From the NCBI RefSeq assembly GCF_030252325.1, contig NZ_CP126981.1, forward strand, positions 4,526,001 to 4,590,000: a stretch of 64,000 nucleotides of DNA. The letters are read 5' to 3'. How positions within the stretch are numbered: the stretch's first letter is position 1; each line of letters begins with the position of its first letter. The notes under the pieces were generated by a model. That model saw only the letters and a list, made by a program, of their open reading frames with translations, had not been told where the DNA came from and made no database searches. Positions 8,919 through 18,353 of this stretch are shown one piece after another. This DNA is from Candidatus Mycobacterium wuenschmannii (GTDB lineage: Bacteria > Actinomycetota > Actinomycetes > Mycobacteriales > Mycobacteriaceae). The position numbers and the translations under genes are program-made.

Positions 8919-10621
8919 TGAGTCAACCTCACCCTCAGCCCTGTCGCACGAACCGCCAGCCGTTCGATCGCGGCGCGCACGGATGCCTCAGACCCGACGA
9001 CCCGTGCTTTCTCCTTCGCCCGAGTCACCGCCGTATAGAACAACTCCCGCGTCAGCAGCCGCGAATCCTCGCCCGGCAGAAGCACAGTCACCTCATCGGC
9101 TTGACTGCCCTGCGACTTGTGAATCGTCATCGCATGCATCGTCTCGACGTCGGACAGCCGACTCGTCGCAAAGTCCAATGCACCTCCGGCGCCGGCGATA
9201 ACAGCTCGAAGTCCGTCCGGCCCGTTCGCGACAACGCCGGTGTCGCCGTTGAAGATGCGCAGCGCGTAATCATTGGCGGTCACTAACAAGGGCCGACCTG
9301 GGTACCATTCCGCCCACGGCGGCTGGCCGGTCTCCTCGGACAGCCACTTCTCCACCTGACGATTCCAGTGCTGCACCCCGTTCGGTCCCGACCGGTGCGC
9401 GCACAACAGCCTGTGCTCGTCGAGCGTCGCCAAAGCATCATCGCTCGCGGAGTAGAGCGCGGCCTCGCGGAGCTTCAACGCGTGCGGCAACAACACCGGG
9501 CGCAACGCGTCAGATGCGTCCTCGGCTTCGATGAACTCGATGTGCTCGCCGCCGGCACGCAAGAGTTCGATGGCGCGGTCAGCGTCGCCGATCCGAATCG
9601 CTTCCGCTAGTTGGCCGATCGTCTCACCAAACCGATGCGACGTTTTCAGCGTCGCTACAGCCATGTCGCTGCGCCCCGAAATCCCATCCACCAGATCAGC
9701 CAGCACCGCGCCCGCGTCCACGGACGCCAACTGGTCAGCGTCACCGACCAGGATCAGCCGCGAACCGGGACGTACAGCCTCAAGCAACCGCGCCATCATT
9801 GTCAGCGACACCATCGACGTCTCGTCGACGACAATCACGTCGTGTGGCAACCGATTTCCGCGATTGTGCCGAAACCGTGATGACGTGTCGGGCTTGCTGC
9901 CCAACAGCCGGTGCAACGTCATCGCGTGCAGCTGACCAAGCCGCTCACGGTCTAAAGCATCCAGCTTGGCCACCTCGAGTTGCACCGCCTCGAGAAGCCG
10001 CGCCGCCGCCTTGCCCGTCGGCGCCGCAAGCGCGATCCGCAGCCGCGATGCGCCCGCCTGTTCGGCAAGCAACGCCAGCAACCGCGCAACCGTCGTCGTC
10101 TTGCCGGTCCCCGGGCCGCCAGTCAGCACCGTAACCGCCTGCGTCAGCGCGATTTCCGCCGCAGCCCGCTGCTCTTCGAAACCGGTCGGGAAAAGTCGCT
10201 CGGAGGCAGGCATATCACCGCCCGGCCCTGACGCTTGCAACGACAGCAATTCGTCGCAGACCTGCTTCTCCTCGCGCCAGTACCGGTCCAGGTACAGCAG
10301 CCGCTCGTCGTAGAGATGCAACACCTGGCCGAGCAACGGGCTGGCCGCGACCGCCGCAAGCCAATCCGCAGAAGCGGGCCACGGCAAGTCGTCAACACCG
10401 ACAGCACCAGCGATCGACTCCAGCTCGATGCACACCGAGCCCCCCCGCAACCCGCGCACCAGCAGTGCCACCGCCAGCGCCACCCGCTCGTCGGACTCCT
10501 TGCCGAGCACGCAAATCCGCTCAGCCACCCGTACATCCGAAACATCAAGCACGCCAGCCTCGTTGAACGAACCCAACAAGCCGCCAGCGCCTACCGCCAG
10601 TTCGACCTCGAGAAGAGTCAC
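8915..10621 (-). CDS. recD: Exodeoxyribonuclease V alpha subunit RecD
   Basis: RecD is the 5'-3' SF1B helicase of RecBCD, which processes double-strand breaks. Walker A is LTGGPGTGKTTT, followed by IVVDETSMVSL, MTIHKSQGSQADEV and YTAVTRAKE. The start GTG 10621 gives 568 residues and overlaps the recB stop by 4 nt (GTGA); longer upstream in-frame starts lie inside recB and are unlikely. Gene order recC-recB-recD on the minus strand matches M. tuberculosis Rv0631c-Rv0629c as I recall it. Its stop overlaps the start of vsr. Confidence 0.95.
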   Translation of the reverse strand: MTLLEVELAVGAGGLLGSFNEAGVLDVSDVRVAERICVLGKESDERVALAVALLVRGLRGGSVCIELESIAGAVGVDDLPWPASADWLAAVAASPLLGQVLHLYDERLLYLDRYWREEKQVCDELLSLQASGPGGDMPASERLFPTGFEEQRAAAEIALTQAVTVLTGGPGTGKTTTVARLLALLAEQAGASRLRIALAAPTGKAAARLLEAVQLEVAKLDALDRERLGQLHAMTLHRLLGSKPDTSSRFRHNRGNRLPHDVIVVDETSMVSLTMMARLLEAVRPGSRLILVGDADQLASVDAGAVLADLVDGISGRSDMAVATLKTSHRFGETIGQLAEAIRIGDADRAIELLRAGGEHIEFIEAEDASDALRPVLLPHALKLREAALYSASDDALATLDEHRLLCAHRSGPNGVQHWNRQVEKWLSEETGQPPWAEWYPGRPLLVTANDYALRIFNGDTGVVANGPDGLRAVIAGAGGALDFATSRLSDVETMHAMTIHKSQGSQADEVTVLLPGEDSRLLTRELFYTAVTRAKEKARVVGSEASVRAAIERLAVRATGLRVRLTQ

Positions 10622-13600
10622 GCCGCCCGCCTTCCCTCGTCGAGAAGGTCGGACAGCGCGACCACCATCGCGGGAGGTGGCTGCCAGCTGAACACCCCAG
10701 CCGACCGGCCGTCGATCACCGGAGTATCGGCACCACACATGCCGCGTACAAACAAATACAAAACCCCGCCGAGGTGCACGGCAGGGTTATAATCCGGAAG
10801 CCGCCAACGCAAGAAACGATGCAGCACAACGGTATACAGCAACGCCTGCAGCGGATAGTCGGAGTGAAGCATCGCCTCGGCCATCCGCGCGGGACTGTAA
10901 TCAGCCGCGTTGTCGCCCAGATGGTTGGTCTTGTAATCGACCACCACATAGCGCTGGTCTGGCAGGCGCAGCACCACATCGATCGAGCCGGACAGATACC
11001 CGCGAAGGGATTGGGAGCCCAGCGCGGCTGACGTCAGGCGATCCACGTAGGGCGCAATTGGATCGTCGTTGGGAAGGAATGCGCGCAGCAGCTCGCCGAC
11101 ATCGGCCACCGACACGTTCGGCGCGGCACCGCGCACATCGCCACCAGCCAGCGGAATCTCGAAGTCCAACTCCCGTAACCGATCCGGCAGCGCAATCTGC
11201 CGTAAGGTCAAGCCGCCGGCCAGCGGACCAAGCGGAGTGCCATTCATAGGCACCATCGCCGCGGCCAACTCAAAAGCCGTCACATCCACCGGATACCAGT
11301 GCAATTCACGCCGGGCATGGGTCTCGAGTTCGAGAGCGAAATCCGCCGCAGACGGATCGGCGTTCTCCAGCACCGCGTGCACCAGCGACCCGAACGTCGC
11401 ACCTCGGGGCAACACAGCCATCGGGGACACCACGTCAGGCCCGGAAGCGTTCTCTGCCAACGCAATATCGCCGGTCTCGTCGTCCAGCTCGGTAGCCTCG
11501 GGTTCGCTGGTGACGCCCACAGTTTCGGCCACCCGGACCAGGCCCGAGTAGGAAGTGCGTCGCCAGTCGGTGTCGATACGGCGGTGGAAATGCCGCATCT
11601 CGAGATGCGGCGTCTCGGGTGCCAGCGACACTGAGGGTGCCTCGCCGACCACCGCCAGCTCGATGACCGGGCCGCCTGCGGCCTCCCACTCCTGCAGCCG
11701 GGCCATCGCGTCGTCGTCGCTGATCTTCGGCGGATCGCACTTCTCGGGCACCAGCGCTTCGCCCGGGCGCCGGCCCCGCAGCAGCCGGGACAACCCACCG
11801 TTGGGCTCGTCGCGCGACGGCGCCCACCACACCACCACCTGCGACTGCGCCCGCGTCATCGCGACATAGCTCAGCCGAATCACGTCGCTCGCATCCTCGA
11901 GCCGACCCTGTTGCTTCGCGTGCGCGGCGCCGGGACCGTTCCTGCCACCGACATACAGGCAGCGCACCGCATCCTCGTGGAAGACCACCATGTCGTCGTC
12001 CTGGACATAGAGGTTGAACGCGAAAGGCACATAGACGACAGGGAATTGCAGCCCCTTGGCCGCGTACACGGTCATGACCTGCACGGCGGTGGCGTCGCTG
12101 TCGAGCCGACGGTTGCGTTCGGCGGCGCCGCTGCGTTCTTCGCGTTGCTTGCGCAGCCAGTCGCGCAGTCCCGGCAAACCCAGTCGCTCCTGGTGTGCGA
12201 CGTCCTGCAGCAATTGCGTGACGTGGGCGAGGTCGGTCATCCGCCGCTCGCCGTCCTCCCACGACAACACGCGATCGCCCATCCCGCGCAACTGCGCAGC
12301 CTCGAAGACCGCGGCGACACCGCGTTCCCGAGCGTGCGCCGCCCATTCACGCAAAGTGTCGGCAATCCGATCGGTGAGCAAGTCACCGCCACTGACAAGG
12401 GTTTCCGCGGTCTCACCGAAGAACACGGTGGCCGCCGCCGCGCGGACCATCCCGGGTCGATGCGGCTGGTGGAAAGCCTCTAGTAGGCAGAGCCAGTCAC
12501 CGGCGGCGTCGGAGGTGAACACGTCGGTGTTGCCGGTGTACACCACGGCGACATCGGCGTCGCACAGCGCCTGGAAGCAGATGTCGGCGTCGCGGTGCCG
12601 TTCGACGATCAAGGCGATGTCGCGAGCCTGTAGTGGTGTGCCGTCGAATGTCGCACCGCTGGCAAGCAGTGCGCGGACGTCCGCGGCGAGGTCGGCGCCA
12701 ATGTGCTTGCGAATGGAGTCGATCGATAGGTTCTGAACGCCCCTGCGGCCGAGCATCTCTCGCTGGACCACTCGCAGCCGGAATGGGTCGTTGTGGGGCG
12801 CGCCGGCGAGCCGGTGGCCCTGATGATGCGCCGTGACGTCCTCTACGACGATGGCGGGACTGCCGAGTTGCGCGCCACCCAACAGCACCTGCAGGCGGTC
12901 CAGCAGCGCGGAGTCGCTCCGCCAGTTGGTGGCCAGCGTCTTCTGCTCACCGGCCGTGTCCGCCGCTTCAAGATAGGTGACGATGTCGCCGCCGCGGAAC
13001 GCGTAGATCGCCTGCTTCGGATCGCCGATCAGGATCACCGTCGAGCGCCCGCCGAACGCCCGATCGATGACCCGCCACTGCACCTGGTCGGTGTCCTGGA
13101 ACTCGTCGACCATGACAATCGGCCAGCGGTCGTGCATGCGCCGCCGCGCGGGGGAGTCGTCGGTGTCGAGGGCATCAGCCAGTCGACTCAAAAGATCGTC
13201 GTAGCCGAGGACGCCGAGCCGCCGCTTGCGGGTTTCTAGTTCGGCCAGAACGTCTTTCGCGAAGTCGACGCGGGCGGCCGCCTCTGAGCCGGGCTCCGCG
13301 TCGCGCGGTCTCAATTCTGCCGCCGGATTGCTGACGACCGTGCGCGCCAACTCGAGCGCGGGGCCGTACTGCAGGAGCGGATCGTCGCGATCCTGACCGA
13401 ACCGGGCCAGATACAGATCGTCGACTATTTCGGTGGTGAGGTCGTCGAGGCTTTCCAGCAGGGTGACGTTGGCGGCGGTGTCGCCGGCGACACCGAGCGA
13501 TCGCAGTACCAGTTGGCAGAACTGGTGTGTGGTGGCGATGGTCGCCGCGTCGAACCCCGCCAGCGCGTCGCGCAGCCGTTGTTCGCGGGCCGCACGCTCG

Positions 13601-13893
13601 TCAGCGCGTGCGTCGATCAGCCACGCCACCAAGTGGTTGTCGCCGACGCTGGACGGATCGTCGAAAGCGGTTACCGCATCAGCGATCTGACGGCGAACCC
13701 GCTCGCGAAGCTCCTGGCTGGCGGATCGGCTGAACGTGATGAGCAGCATCTGGTCGAGCGTGGCGACACCTTCAGCGACATACCGGGTCACCAAACCGGC
13801 CAGCGCGAACGTCTTACCCGTTCCCGCGCTGGCCTGCAGCACGGTCGTCGCGCGCTCAGTCGGCAACGGGCCGAGGAGATCGAAGGGCTGCAT
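10618..13893 (-). CDS. recB: Exodeoxyribonuclease V beta subunit RecB
   Basis: RecB is the 3'-5' SF1A helicase and nuclease subunit of RecBCD. It begins MQPFDLLGPLPTERA at ATG 13893 and has Walker A QASAGTGKTF about residue 25. VMVDEFQDTDQVQW and MTVYAAKGLQFPVVYVP are further helicase motifs, and SYVAMTRAQSQ is motif VI. The C-terminal nuclease motif GSIDVVLRL...VVVDYKTNH is intact, so nuclease activity is expected. The start overlaps the recC stop by 1 nt (TGATG). Longer in-frame starts are antisense-like leader inside recC and were rejected. Length is 1091 residues. Confidence 0.95.
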   Translation of the reverse strand: MQPFDLLGPLPTERATTVLQASAGTGKTFALAGLVTRYVAEGVATLDQMLLITFSRSASQELRERVRRQIADAVTAFDDPSSVGDNHLVAWLIDARADERAAREQRLRDALAGFDAATIATTHQFCQLVLRSLGVAGDTAANVTLLESLDDLTTEIVDDLYLARFGQDRDDPLLQYGPALELARTVVSNPAAELRPRDAEPGSEAAARVDFAKDVLAELETRKRRLGVLGYDDLLSRLADALDTDDSPARRRMHDRWPIVMVDEFQDTDQVQWRVIDRAFGGRSTVILIGDPKQAIYAFRGGDIVTYLEAADTAGEQKTLATNWRSDSALLDRLQVLLGGAQLGSPAIVVEDVTAHHQGHRLAGAPHNDPFRLRVVQREMLGRRGVQNLSIDSIRKHIGADLAADVRALLASGATFDGTPLQARDIALIVERHRDADICFQALCDADVAVVYTGNTDVFTSDAAGDWLCLLEAFHQPHRPGMVRAAAATVFFGETAETLVSGGDLLTDRIADTLREWAAHARERGVAAVFEAAQLRGMGDRVLSWEDGERRMTDLAHVTQLLQDVAHQERLGLPGLRDWLRKQREERSGAAERNRRLDSDATAVQVMTVYAAKGLQFPVVYVPFAFNLYVQDDDMVVFHEDAVRCLYVGGRNGPGAAHAKQQGRLEDASDVIRLSYVAMTRAQSQVVVWWAPSRDEPNGGLSRLLRGRRPGEALVPEKCDPPKISDDDAMARLQEWEAAGGPVIELAVVGEAPSVSLAPETPHLEMRHFHRRIDTDWRRTSYSGLVRVAETVGVTSEPEATELDDETGDIALAENASGPDVVSPMAVLPRGATFGSLVHAVLENADPSAADFALELETHARRELHWYPVDVTAFELAAAMVPMNGTPLGPLAGGLTLRQIALPDRLRELDFEIPLAGGDVRGAAPNVSVADVGELLRAFLPNDDPIAPYVDRLTSAALGSQSLRGYLSGSIDVVLRLPDQRYVVVDYKTNHLGDNAADYSPARMAEAMLHSDYPLQALLYTVVLHRFLRWRLPDYNPAVHLGGVLYLFVRGMCGADTPVIDGRSAGVFSWQPPPAMVVALSDLLDEGRRAA

Positions 13894-16800
13894 CAGACCG
13901 GGATCCTCTCGGCCCGCAGCATCGGCAACCAGAGCCGGCAGGCGTACGCGCCGAGTCGGGTGTTTTCGCTGTCGAATTCCTCGCCTGGCCGCAACGGTGT
14001 CATCAAGTCGGGGAGCCGCGCGTGATCGCCCCACGCGCGGACGTGTGCCGGTGATGCGTCCTCGCCGGGGTACTTGTTGCTGTACCAACGGTATTCGGCC
14101 GCGTTGACGGGATCGTCGCCGGAATGCCGTGCCACCGCCCACGCGTACGACGTCTTGACCGGCAGCGGCAGCGGTTCCCGACGGCCCGCGTCGTAGATCG
14201 CGACCAGCTCGCGCAAGACTTCGGTGGCATCCCCGTCCGGCCTACCGAGTTCCTCGACACGCGGGTGGGTGCCTCGCCTCGGCCGGCCGATGCACGCCGC
14301 CGACCAGTCCTGGCTGGAGTCGCGAGCGTGCAACGCCAACAAGGGAATCCACGACTCCATCAGGTGCTTGCCATCCAACCGCGAGTAGGTCACCGACACC
14401 AGGCGACTACCGAAGACCGCCGGTACCGTGCCGCTGAGCCGCCGCCCGCCGCCGAGTTGGATGTCGACGTCGTACGGCACCGGGTCGGCGCTGCGGTATT
14501 GCTGCGCTTCCGTCGCGAGAAGTACAGATTGTTCGAGGATTTCGGTTGCCTTGCGCCAGCCGAGTTTTCCCGGCGGCAGGGTGCCGCGGCGCCACTCCGC
14601 CCCGCGTGCCTGTTCGGGCGTCATGCCGCGCAGGAGGTCCTGCAGCATCCGGTCGCCGACGGACCATTCCTCGAGGTTGTCGAGGTCGACGGGGATGGCG
14701 TCGTCGATGCTCTCGAAGTCACGAGGCAACGTGAAGTCCAGCGCCCGGAAGAAGCCCTTCACCGGGTCTTTGAAGAACCCGATCAAGTCGGCAAGGATGA
14801 CATCCTCGAGGGGCTGAGCCGGCAGCGGCCCGGCGATGAATGCGGGATGCTGGCGACGTTCGCCGGTGCTGGCCTGCGCGGCGCGCAGCGCGACCGGGTC
14901 GAAGCTGAATGGAACGTTCGGTACCAGCGTCCCGGGTTCGACATTGCGGATGTCGAACGGCTGCAACGGATGCTGGACGACGATGTGTTCGCGAATCTTG
15001 TCCGGCGTGGTGGCGTCGAGGGTGTCCAGCAACTCGTCGAGCGGCACGGCGGGTGGGCGCGTCAGACCGGTGTACTGGTTGGCGCCGGTGTAGGTGATGA
15101 CCAGTTTCTCGGTGGCCGCGCCGATTGCGTCGAGCAGCAATTGCCGGTCCTCGGAGCGGATGTCGCGCTCACCGGTCATCGGGTCGCGGGCCAGCGCGTC
15201 ATCACCGTCGACCACACCGATGCGCGGGAACACGCCGTCGTCGAGGCCGACGAGGCAGACCACCCGGTGTGGCACCGACCGCATCGGCACCATTGTGCAC
15301 ACGGTCAGCGTTCCGGTCCGAAAGTTCGCGCGGGTCGGCCGACCGGCGAGGTGCTGGTCGAGCAGTGCCCGGATATCGGCCAGCCGGAGTGAGGTGTCTG
15401 CACGAGTCCCGGCTTGTTCCAACGCTTCTGCGAACTCGCGCTGCATCTGCCGGGTCTGCCACGCATCGGCGTCGCTGACGCGCGTGAGGCTAATGACGCC
15501 CTCTGCCAGAGCACTCAGCCACGCGCTCAACGGTTGCGCGCCGGACAGTGCGCCTGCCGCGCGTTCCAACCGGCAGACGAATTCGGCCAGCTGCCCGGCC
15601 AATTCGACGCGATTGCTACTGACGTCATCCAGAGGCAGGGTCTGGTCGATCCAGGAGTGCGCGTCGTCGGACATCGCGACGCCGGTCAGGATCCGGTCGA
15701 TGCCGAAACGCCATGTGTTGTGCACGAAGTCGACGCGGTACGGCTTGCGGTGTTCCTGGTCGAAACCCCAGCGGATGTTGGCCTGCCGGACCCAGCGGGT
15801 GATCGACTCCAGGTCGTCGTCGGTGAAGCCGAATCGGGCTCGCACCGGTGCGGACTCGGCAATGTTGAGCACCTCGCTGGCGGTGACCCGCCCATCGGCC
15901 AGGGCGAGCAGTTGCGCGGCCAGCCCGAGTAGCGGGTTGGTCTGGATCAGCGAGCGGTCGGCCAGCTTGACCCGTAGCCGGTGTGCGGGATGAGCGCCGT
16001 GCACGACATCGCCGAGCCCGAAGTCGGCGACGATGAGCGGCGCATAGGTCTCGATGTCCGGGCACATCACCAGGATGTCGCGTGGCTCCAGGGTCGGATC
16101 GTCTTGCAGCAGACCGAGGAGTACCTCGCGCAGAACGTCGACCTGACGCGCAGGGCTGTGGCAGCTGTGCACCTGCACCGAGCGGTCGTTCTCGGAGAAC
16201 GTACGCCCCTGTGGCTGAACGGCATTCGCAGCAATATCCGCTTGCAGCCAACCAAGGAGTGTCGCCGGCCGGTCATGAGTGGGCAGGTACTCGTCGGACT
16301 GCGGGTCGGTCGGCAGGCTGCGCTCGAGCTCGCGAAGGTCGCGCCCGAGCGTGGCGAGCAGCGGGTGGTCCACCTCGCGATGGCTGGTGTCGTCGCGGCG
16401 GGGGATGGCGCCGCGCTGCGGAACGAGCTGTGTCCACAATGCATCGCTCGGGTGCGGCAGCCACAGGTGCAGGTCGTGATGCGTCGACAGCGCCTGCAGC
16501 AGTTCAATGTCGGTGCACGCCAGCCTGGTGTGGCCGAACAGCGACAGCCGAGACGGCAACTCGCTCGGCCCTTCTTGCAGACGCGTGACTGTCTTCTGAT
16601 GCCGGATGTGCGGGGGATCGGCGTCGATGCGCGCGACGAGCGCCCGCCACAATTCTGGCTGCCACAGCAGGTCCTCGTCCAGGCGTGCAGCGCTACCGTC
16701 GAGCCAGTCGACGAGAAGCTGGGGTCGCTGGCGGGCGTAGGAGGCGAACAGGCCGGCCAGTCGACGCGCAACCGAATACCTTCGGCCTCTGCGCAATTCG

Positions 16801-17177
16801 GCCTCTTCGGCGGCGTCAAAGTGGCCCAGGTGCCTCGCCAGAATGGCGCACCACGGCTGGTCGAGTGACGCGTCGATGGTCTCGAGCAGAGGCCACGTCA
16901 TGGCGTCCGGAGACCACGGGTCGTCCTCGACCGTGCCGGTGATTTCCGCGATCAGCGAGCCCGGGCTGCGGAACGCGATCCCCGCGCAGACCCCGTCGCT
17001 CCCATGACCGACACCTAAGACATGCGAGAGCCGCTGGCTCAGCCAGCGTTCGACGCCGCGGGCGGGCACCAGGACGAGTTCTTCTGCGAAGGGGTCCGGC
17101 AGCGGCTTTGCCAGGAGCGTGCCCAACCCTTCGGCGAGCAGATCGGTGCGTTCGGCACGGTGGACGTGGAGTGCCAT
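13893..17177 (-). CDS. recC: Exodeoxyribonuclease V gamma subunit RecC
   Basis: RecC is the Chi-recognition and structural subunit of RecBCD and is an inactivated helicase. The protein of 1094 residues begins MALHVHRAERTDLLAEGLGT and continues LVLVPARGVERWLSQRLSH, a typical RecC start. FRTGTLTVCTMVPMRSVPHR and VCLVGLDDGVFPR in the middle are also RecC-like. ATG 17177 or the adjacent ATG 17180 follow AGGGTGG. It is the first gene of the recC-recB-recD operon. In M. tuberculosis, as I recall, the gene upstream is echA3; here that position is taken by the VWA/ADP-ribose module. Confidence 0.95.
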   Translation of the reverse strand: MALHVHRAERTDLLAEGLGTLLAKPLPDPFAEELVLVPARGVERWLSQRLSHVLGVGHGSDGVCAGIAFRSPGSLIAEITGTVEDDPWSPDAMTWPLLETIDASLDQPWCAILARHLGHFDAAEEAELRRGRRYSVARRLAGLFASYARQRPQLLVDWLDGSAARLDEDLLWQPELWRALVARIDADPPHIRHQKTVTRLQEGPSELPSRLSLFGHTRLACTDIELLQALSTHHDLHLWLPHPSDALWTQLVPQRGAIPRRDDTSHREVDHPLLATLGRDLRELERSLPTDPQSDEYLPTHDRPATLLGWLQADIAANAVQPQGRTFSENDRSVQVHSCHSPARQVDVLREVLLGLLQDDPTLEPRDILVMCPDIETYAPLIVADFGLGDVVHGAHPAHRLRVKLADRSLIQTNPLLGLAAQLLALADGRVTASEVLNIAESAPVRARFGFTDDDLESITRWVRQANIRWGFDQEHRKPYRVDFVHNTWRFGIDRILTGVAMSDDAHSWIDQTLPLDDVSSNRVELAGQLAEFVCRLERAAGALSGAQPLSAWLSALAEGVISLTRVSDADAWQTRQMQREFAEALEQAGTRADTSLRLADIRALLDQHLAGRPTRANFRTGTLTVCTMVPMRSVPHRVVCLVGLDDGVFPRIGVVDGDDALARDPMTGERDIRSEDRQLLLDAIGAATEKLVITYTGANQYTGLTRPPAVPLDELLDTLDATTPDKIREHIVVQHPLQPFDIRNVEPGTLVPNVPFSFDPVALRAAQASTGERRQHPAFIAGPLPAQPLEDVILADLIGFFKDPVKGFFRALDFTLPRDFESIDDAIPVDLDNLEEWSVGDRMLQDLLRGMTPEQARGAEWRRGTLPPGKLGWRKATEILEQSVLLATEAQQYRSADPVPYDVDIQLGGGRRLSGTVPAVFGSRLVSVTYSRLDGKHLMESWIPLLALHARDSSQDWSAACIGRPRRGTHPRVEELGRPDGDATEVLRELVAIYDAGRREPLPLPVKTSYAWAVARHSGDDPVNAAEYRWYSNKYPGEDASPAHVRAWGDHARLPDLMTPLRPGEEFDSENTRLGAYACRLWLPMLRAERIPV

Positions 17178-17253
17178 CATCGCCACCCTAAAACGGGACG
17201 CTCGTACCGATGGTCGGATCGCGTGAATTGTCGTACGAACGGACGAGCGCCGA

Positions 17254-17898
17254 TCACTCTTCGGCGAGCTTGTCGCGTTGCGCATCGGTGAACGCCGGCA
17301 TCGCGGCGGCAGGGTCGACAAGCCTCGCATTGCGATAGCCCCGGACGTTCTCCGATACCGTCTTCAGCGCTTCGCGAGACTTACCCCTCGCATAGGTGAC
17401 TGACTGTTCAGCTTTGATCCCGAGGCCCGTGCCGACCTCGACGGCGTCCTGGTCGGCGCCCATGTAGAAGAACTCCCAGCGGTGCTCTTTGGTCTGCTGC
17501 TCGACAAGTGCCCTGATGGCTGCTCGTCCCCATTCACGACTGGCGTTCTCCAAGCCGTCGGTCATGATCCCGACGACGACCGACCCCGGTCTGTCAGCCT
17601 CGGGCAGGACGTTGATTTCCGCCACCGTGTCGGTGATGAGCCTGCCCATCGAGTCGTGCAGGGCCGTGCGACCCCGGGGGAACAGGGCCAGTGGAGGAAC
17701 TTGTCCTACTGCAATGTTGCGGTAGACGACCTCGTATTCCTCGTCGAATTGCGCCAGCGTGGCAGTGCAGAGTCCTTCGCCTCCGCGCTGTTCGGCGATG
17801 AACTCCTCGAACCCGCCGATGATGTCTGACTTGATCGACTGCATCGAGCCGGAGCGGTCGAGCAGGAATACGAGCTTGGTAAGACTCTGATTTGGCAT
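17254..17898 (-). CDS. VWA-domain protein
   Basis: This 214-residue cytosolic protein is nearly all von Willebrand A domain. LVFLLDRSGSMQSI near residue 9 is the MIDAS DxSxS motif, GRTALHDSMG supplies the conserved Thr, and VVGIMTDGLENAS supplies the Asp. The end (ARGKSREALKTVSENVRG onward) is helical. It has no signal peptide or membrane segment, and the usual VWA role is metal-dependent protein binding. AAAGGA precedes ATG 17898. It is the last gene of a leftward group with the small unknown protein, the ankyrin protein and the ADP-ribosylglycohydrolase. Confidence 0.88.
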   Translation of the reverse strand: MPNQSLTKLVFLLDRSGSMQSIKSDIIGGFEEFIAEQRGGEGLCTATLAQFDEEYEVVYRNIAVGQVPPLALFPRGRTALHDSMGRLITDTVAEINVLPEADRPGSVVVGIMTDGLENASREWGRAAIRALVEQQTKEHRWEFFYMGADQDAVEVGTGLGIKAEQSVTYARGKSREALKTVSENVRGYRNARLVDPAAAMPAFTDAQRDKLAEE

Positions 17899-17918
17899 GG
17901 TTGGTCCTTTCGAGATCC

Positions 17919-18299
17919 CTAGGAGGGGTTGGTTTTTCGGCGCGGTTTGAATCGCATCGGCTCGGGGGGTGCTGCCGGCGGCAGCGGTTGGTTGGCGTAC
18001 TTGTGTTGGCGGGCCCGCCTGACGTCCTCGGCGGTGACTCGGGTTCCTGTTGTGACGTAAGGCGCCAGCCTGGCCGTTCTGGCCAACCGGGGTCCTACCG
18101 CGTTCTCGGTCAGTCCGGCGTACTTGCCGGCCGCTGCAAGCGACAGTTCGTCGTCCACCACGGCGTTGGCCAATTGCTCGTCGAGCAGTTGACTGACTTC
18201 CGTCAAGGCCAGCCGAAGATGTTGCAGCACTTCGGCCGCCGAGTCGGATGACTCGGCTTGGTCAAGGTGCTTACGGATCTGCTCGAAGGAGTCAGGCAT
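17919..18299 (-). CDS. Small unknown protein, possible DNA-binding
   Basis: I do not recognise the family. The product is 126 residues if started at ATG 18299 (MPDSFEQIRKHLDQ). The first half is an acidic helical segment (AAEVLQHLRLALTEVSQLLD). The middle ELSLAAAGKYAGLTENAVGP could form a helix-turn-helix, and the tail is Pro/Arg rich (MRFKPRRKTNPS). It sits 20 bp before the VWA gene and directly after two perfect palindromes at 18312-18344. That position and the HTH-like run fit a small autoregulator, but this is inference. Confidence 0.65.
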   Translation of the reverse strand: MPDSFEQIRKHLDQAESSDSAAEVLQHLRLALTEVSQLLDEQLANAVVDDELSLAAAGKYAGLTENAVGPRLARTARLAPYVTTGTRVTAEDVRRARQHKYANQPLPPAAPPEPMRFKPRRKTNPS

Positions 18300-18311
18300 T
18301 CGTCCACCATA

Positions 18312-18344
18312 CCGCAGAAAATGCGGATACCGCAATAACTGCGG
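18312..18344. promoter_or_regulatory. Tandem palindromes CCGCA-N5-TGCGG (x2)
   Basis: Two identical-arm palindromes, CCGCA-gaaaa-TGCGG at 18312-18326 and CCGCA-ataac-TGCGG at 18330-18344, are separated by 3 bp. Centres are 18 bp apart. They fill most of the 54-bp gap between the ankyrin stop and the small unknown gene, just upstream of its start. Conserved arms with differing centres are typical of an operator rather than a terminator, and no T-run follows on the minus strand. Confidence 0.6.
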
Positions 18345-18353
18345 ATTGCACGA

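Noticed and set aside
14124..15392. 422-residue rightward open frame
   Set aside because: Antisense shadow of recC with no recognisable motif.
18312..18344. Possible CRISPR-like repeat
   Set aside because: Only two 15-bp palindromes 3 bp apart; no spacers and no cas genes.
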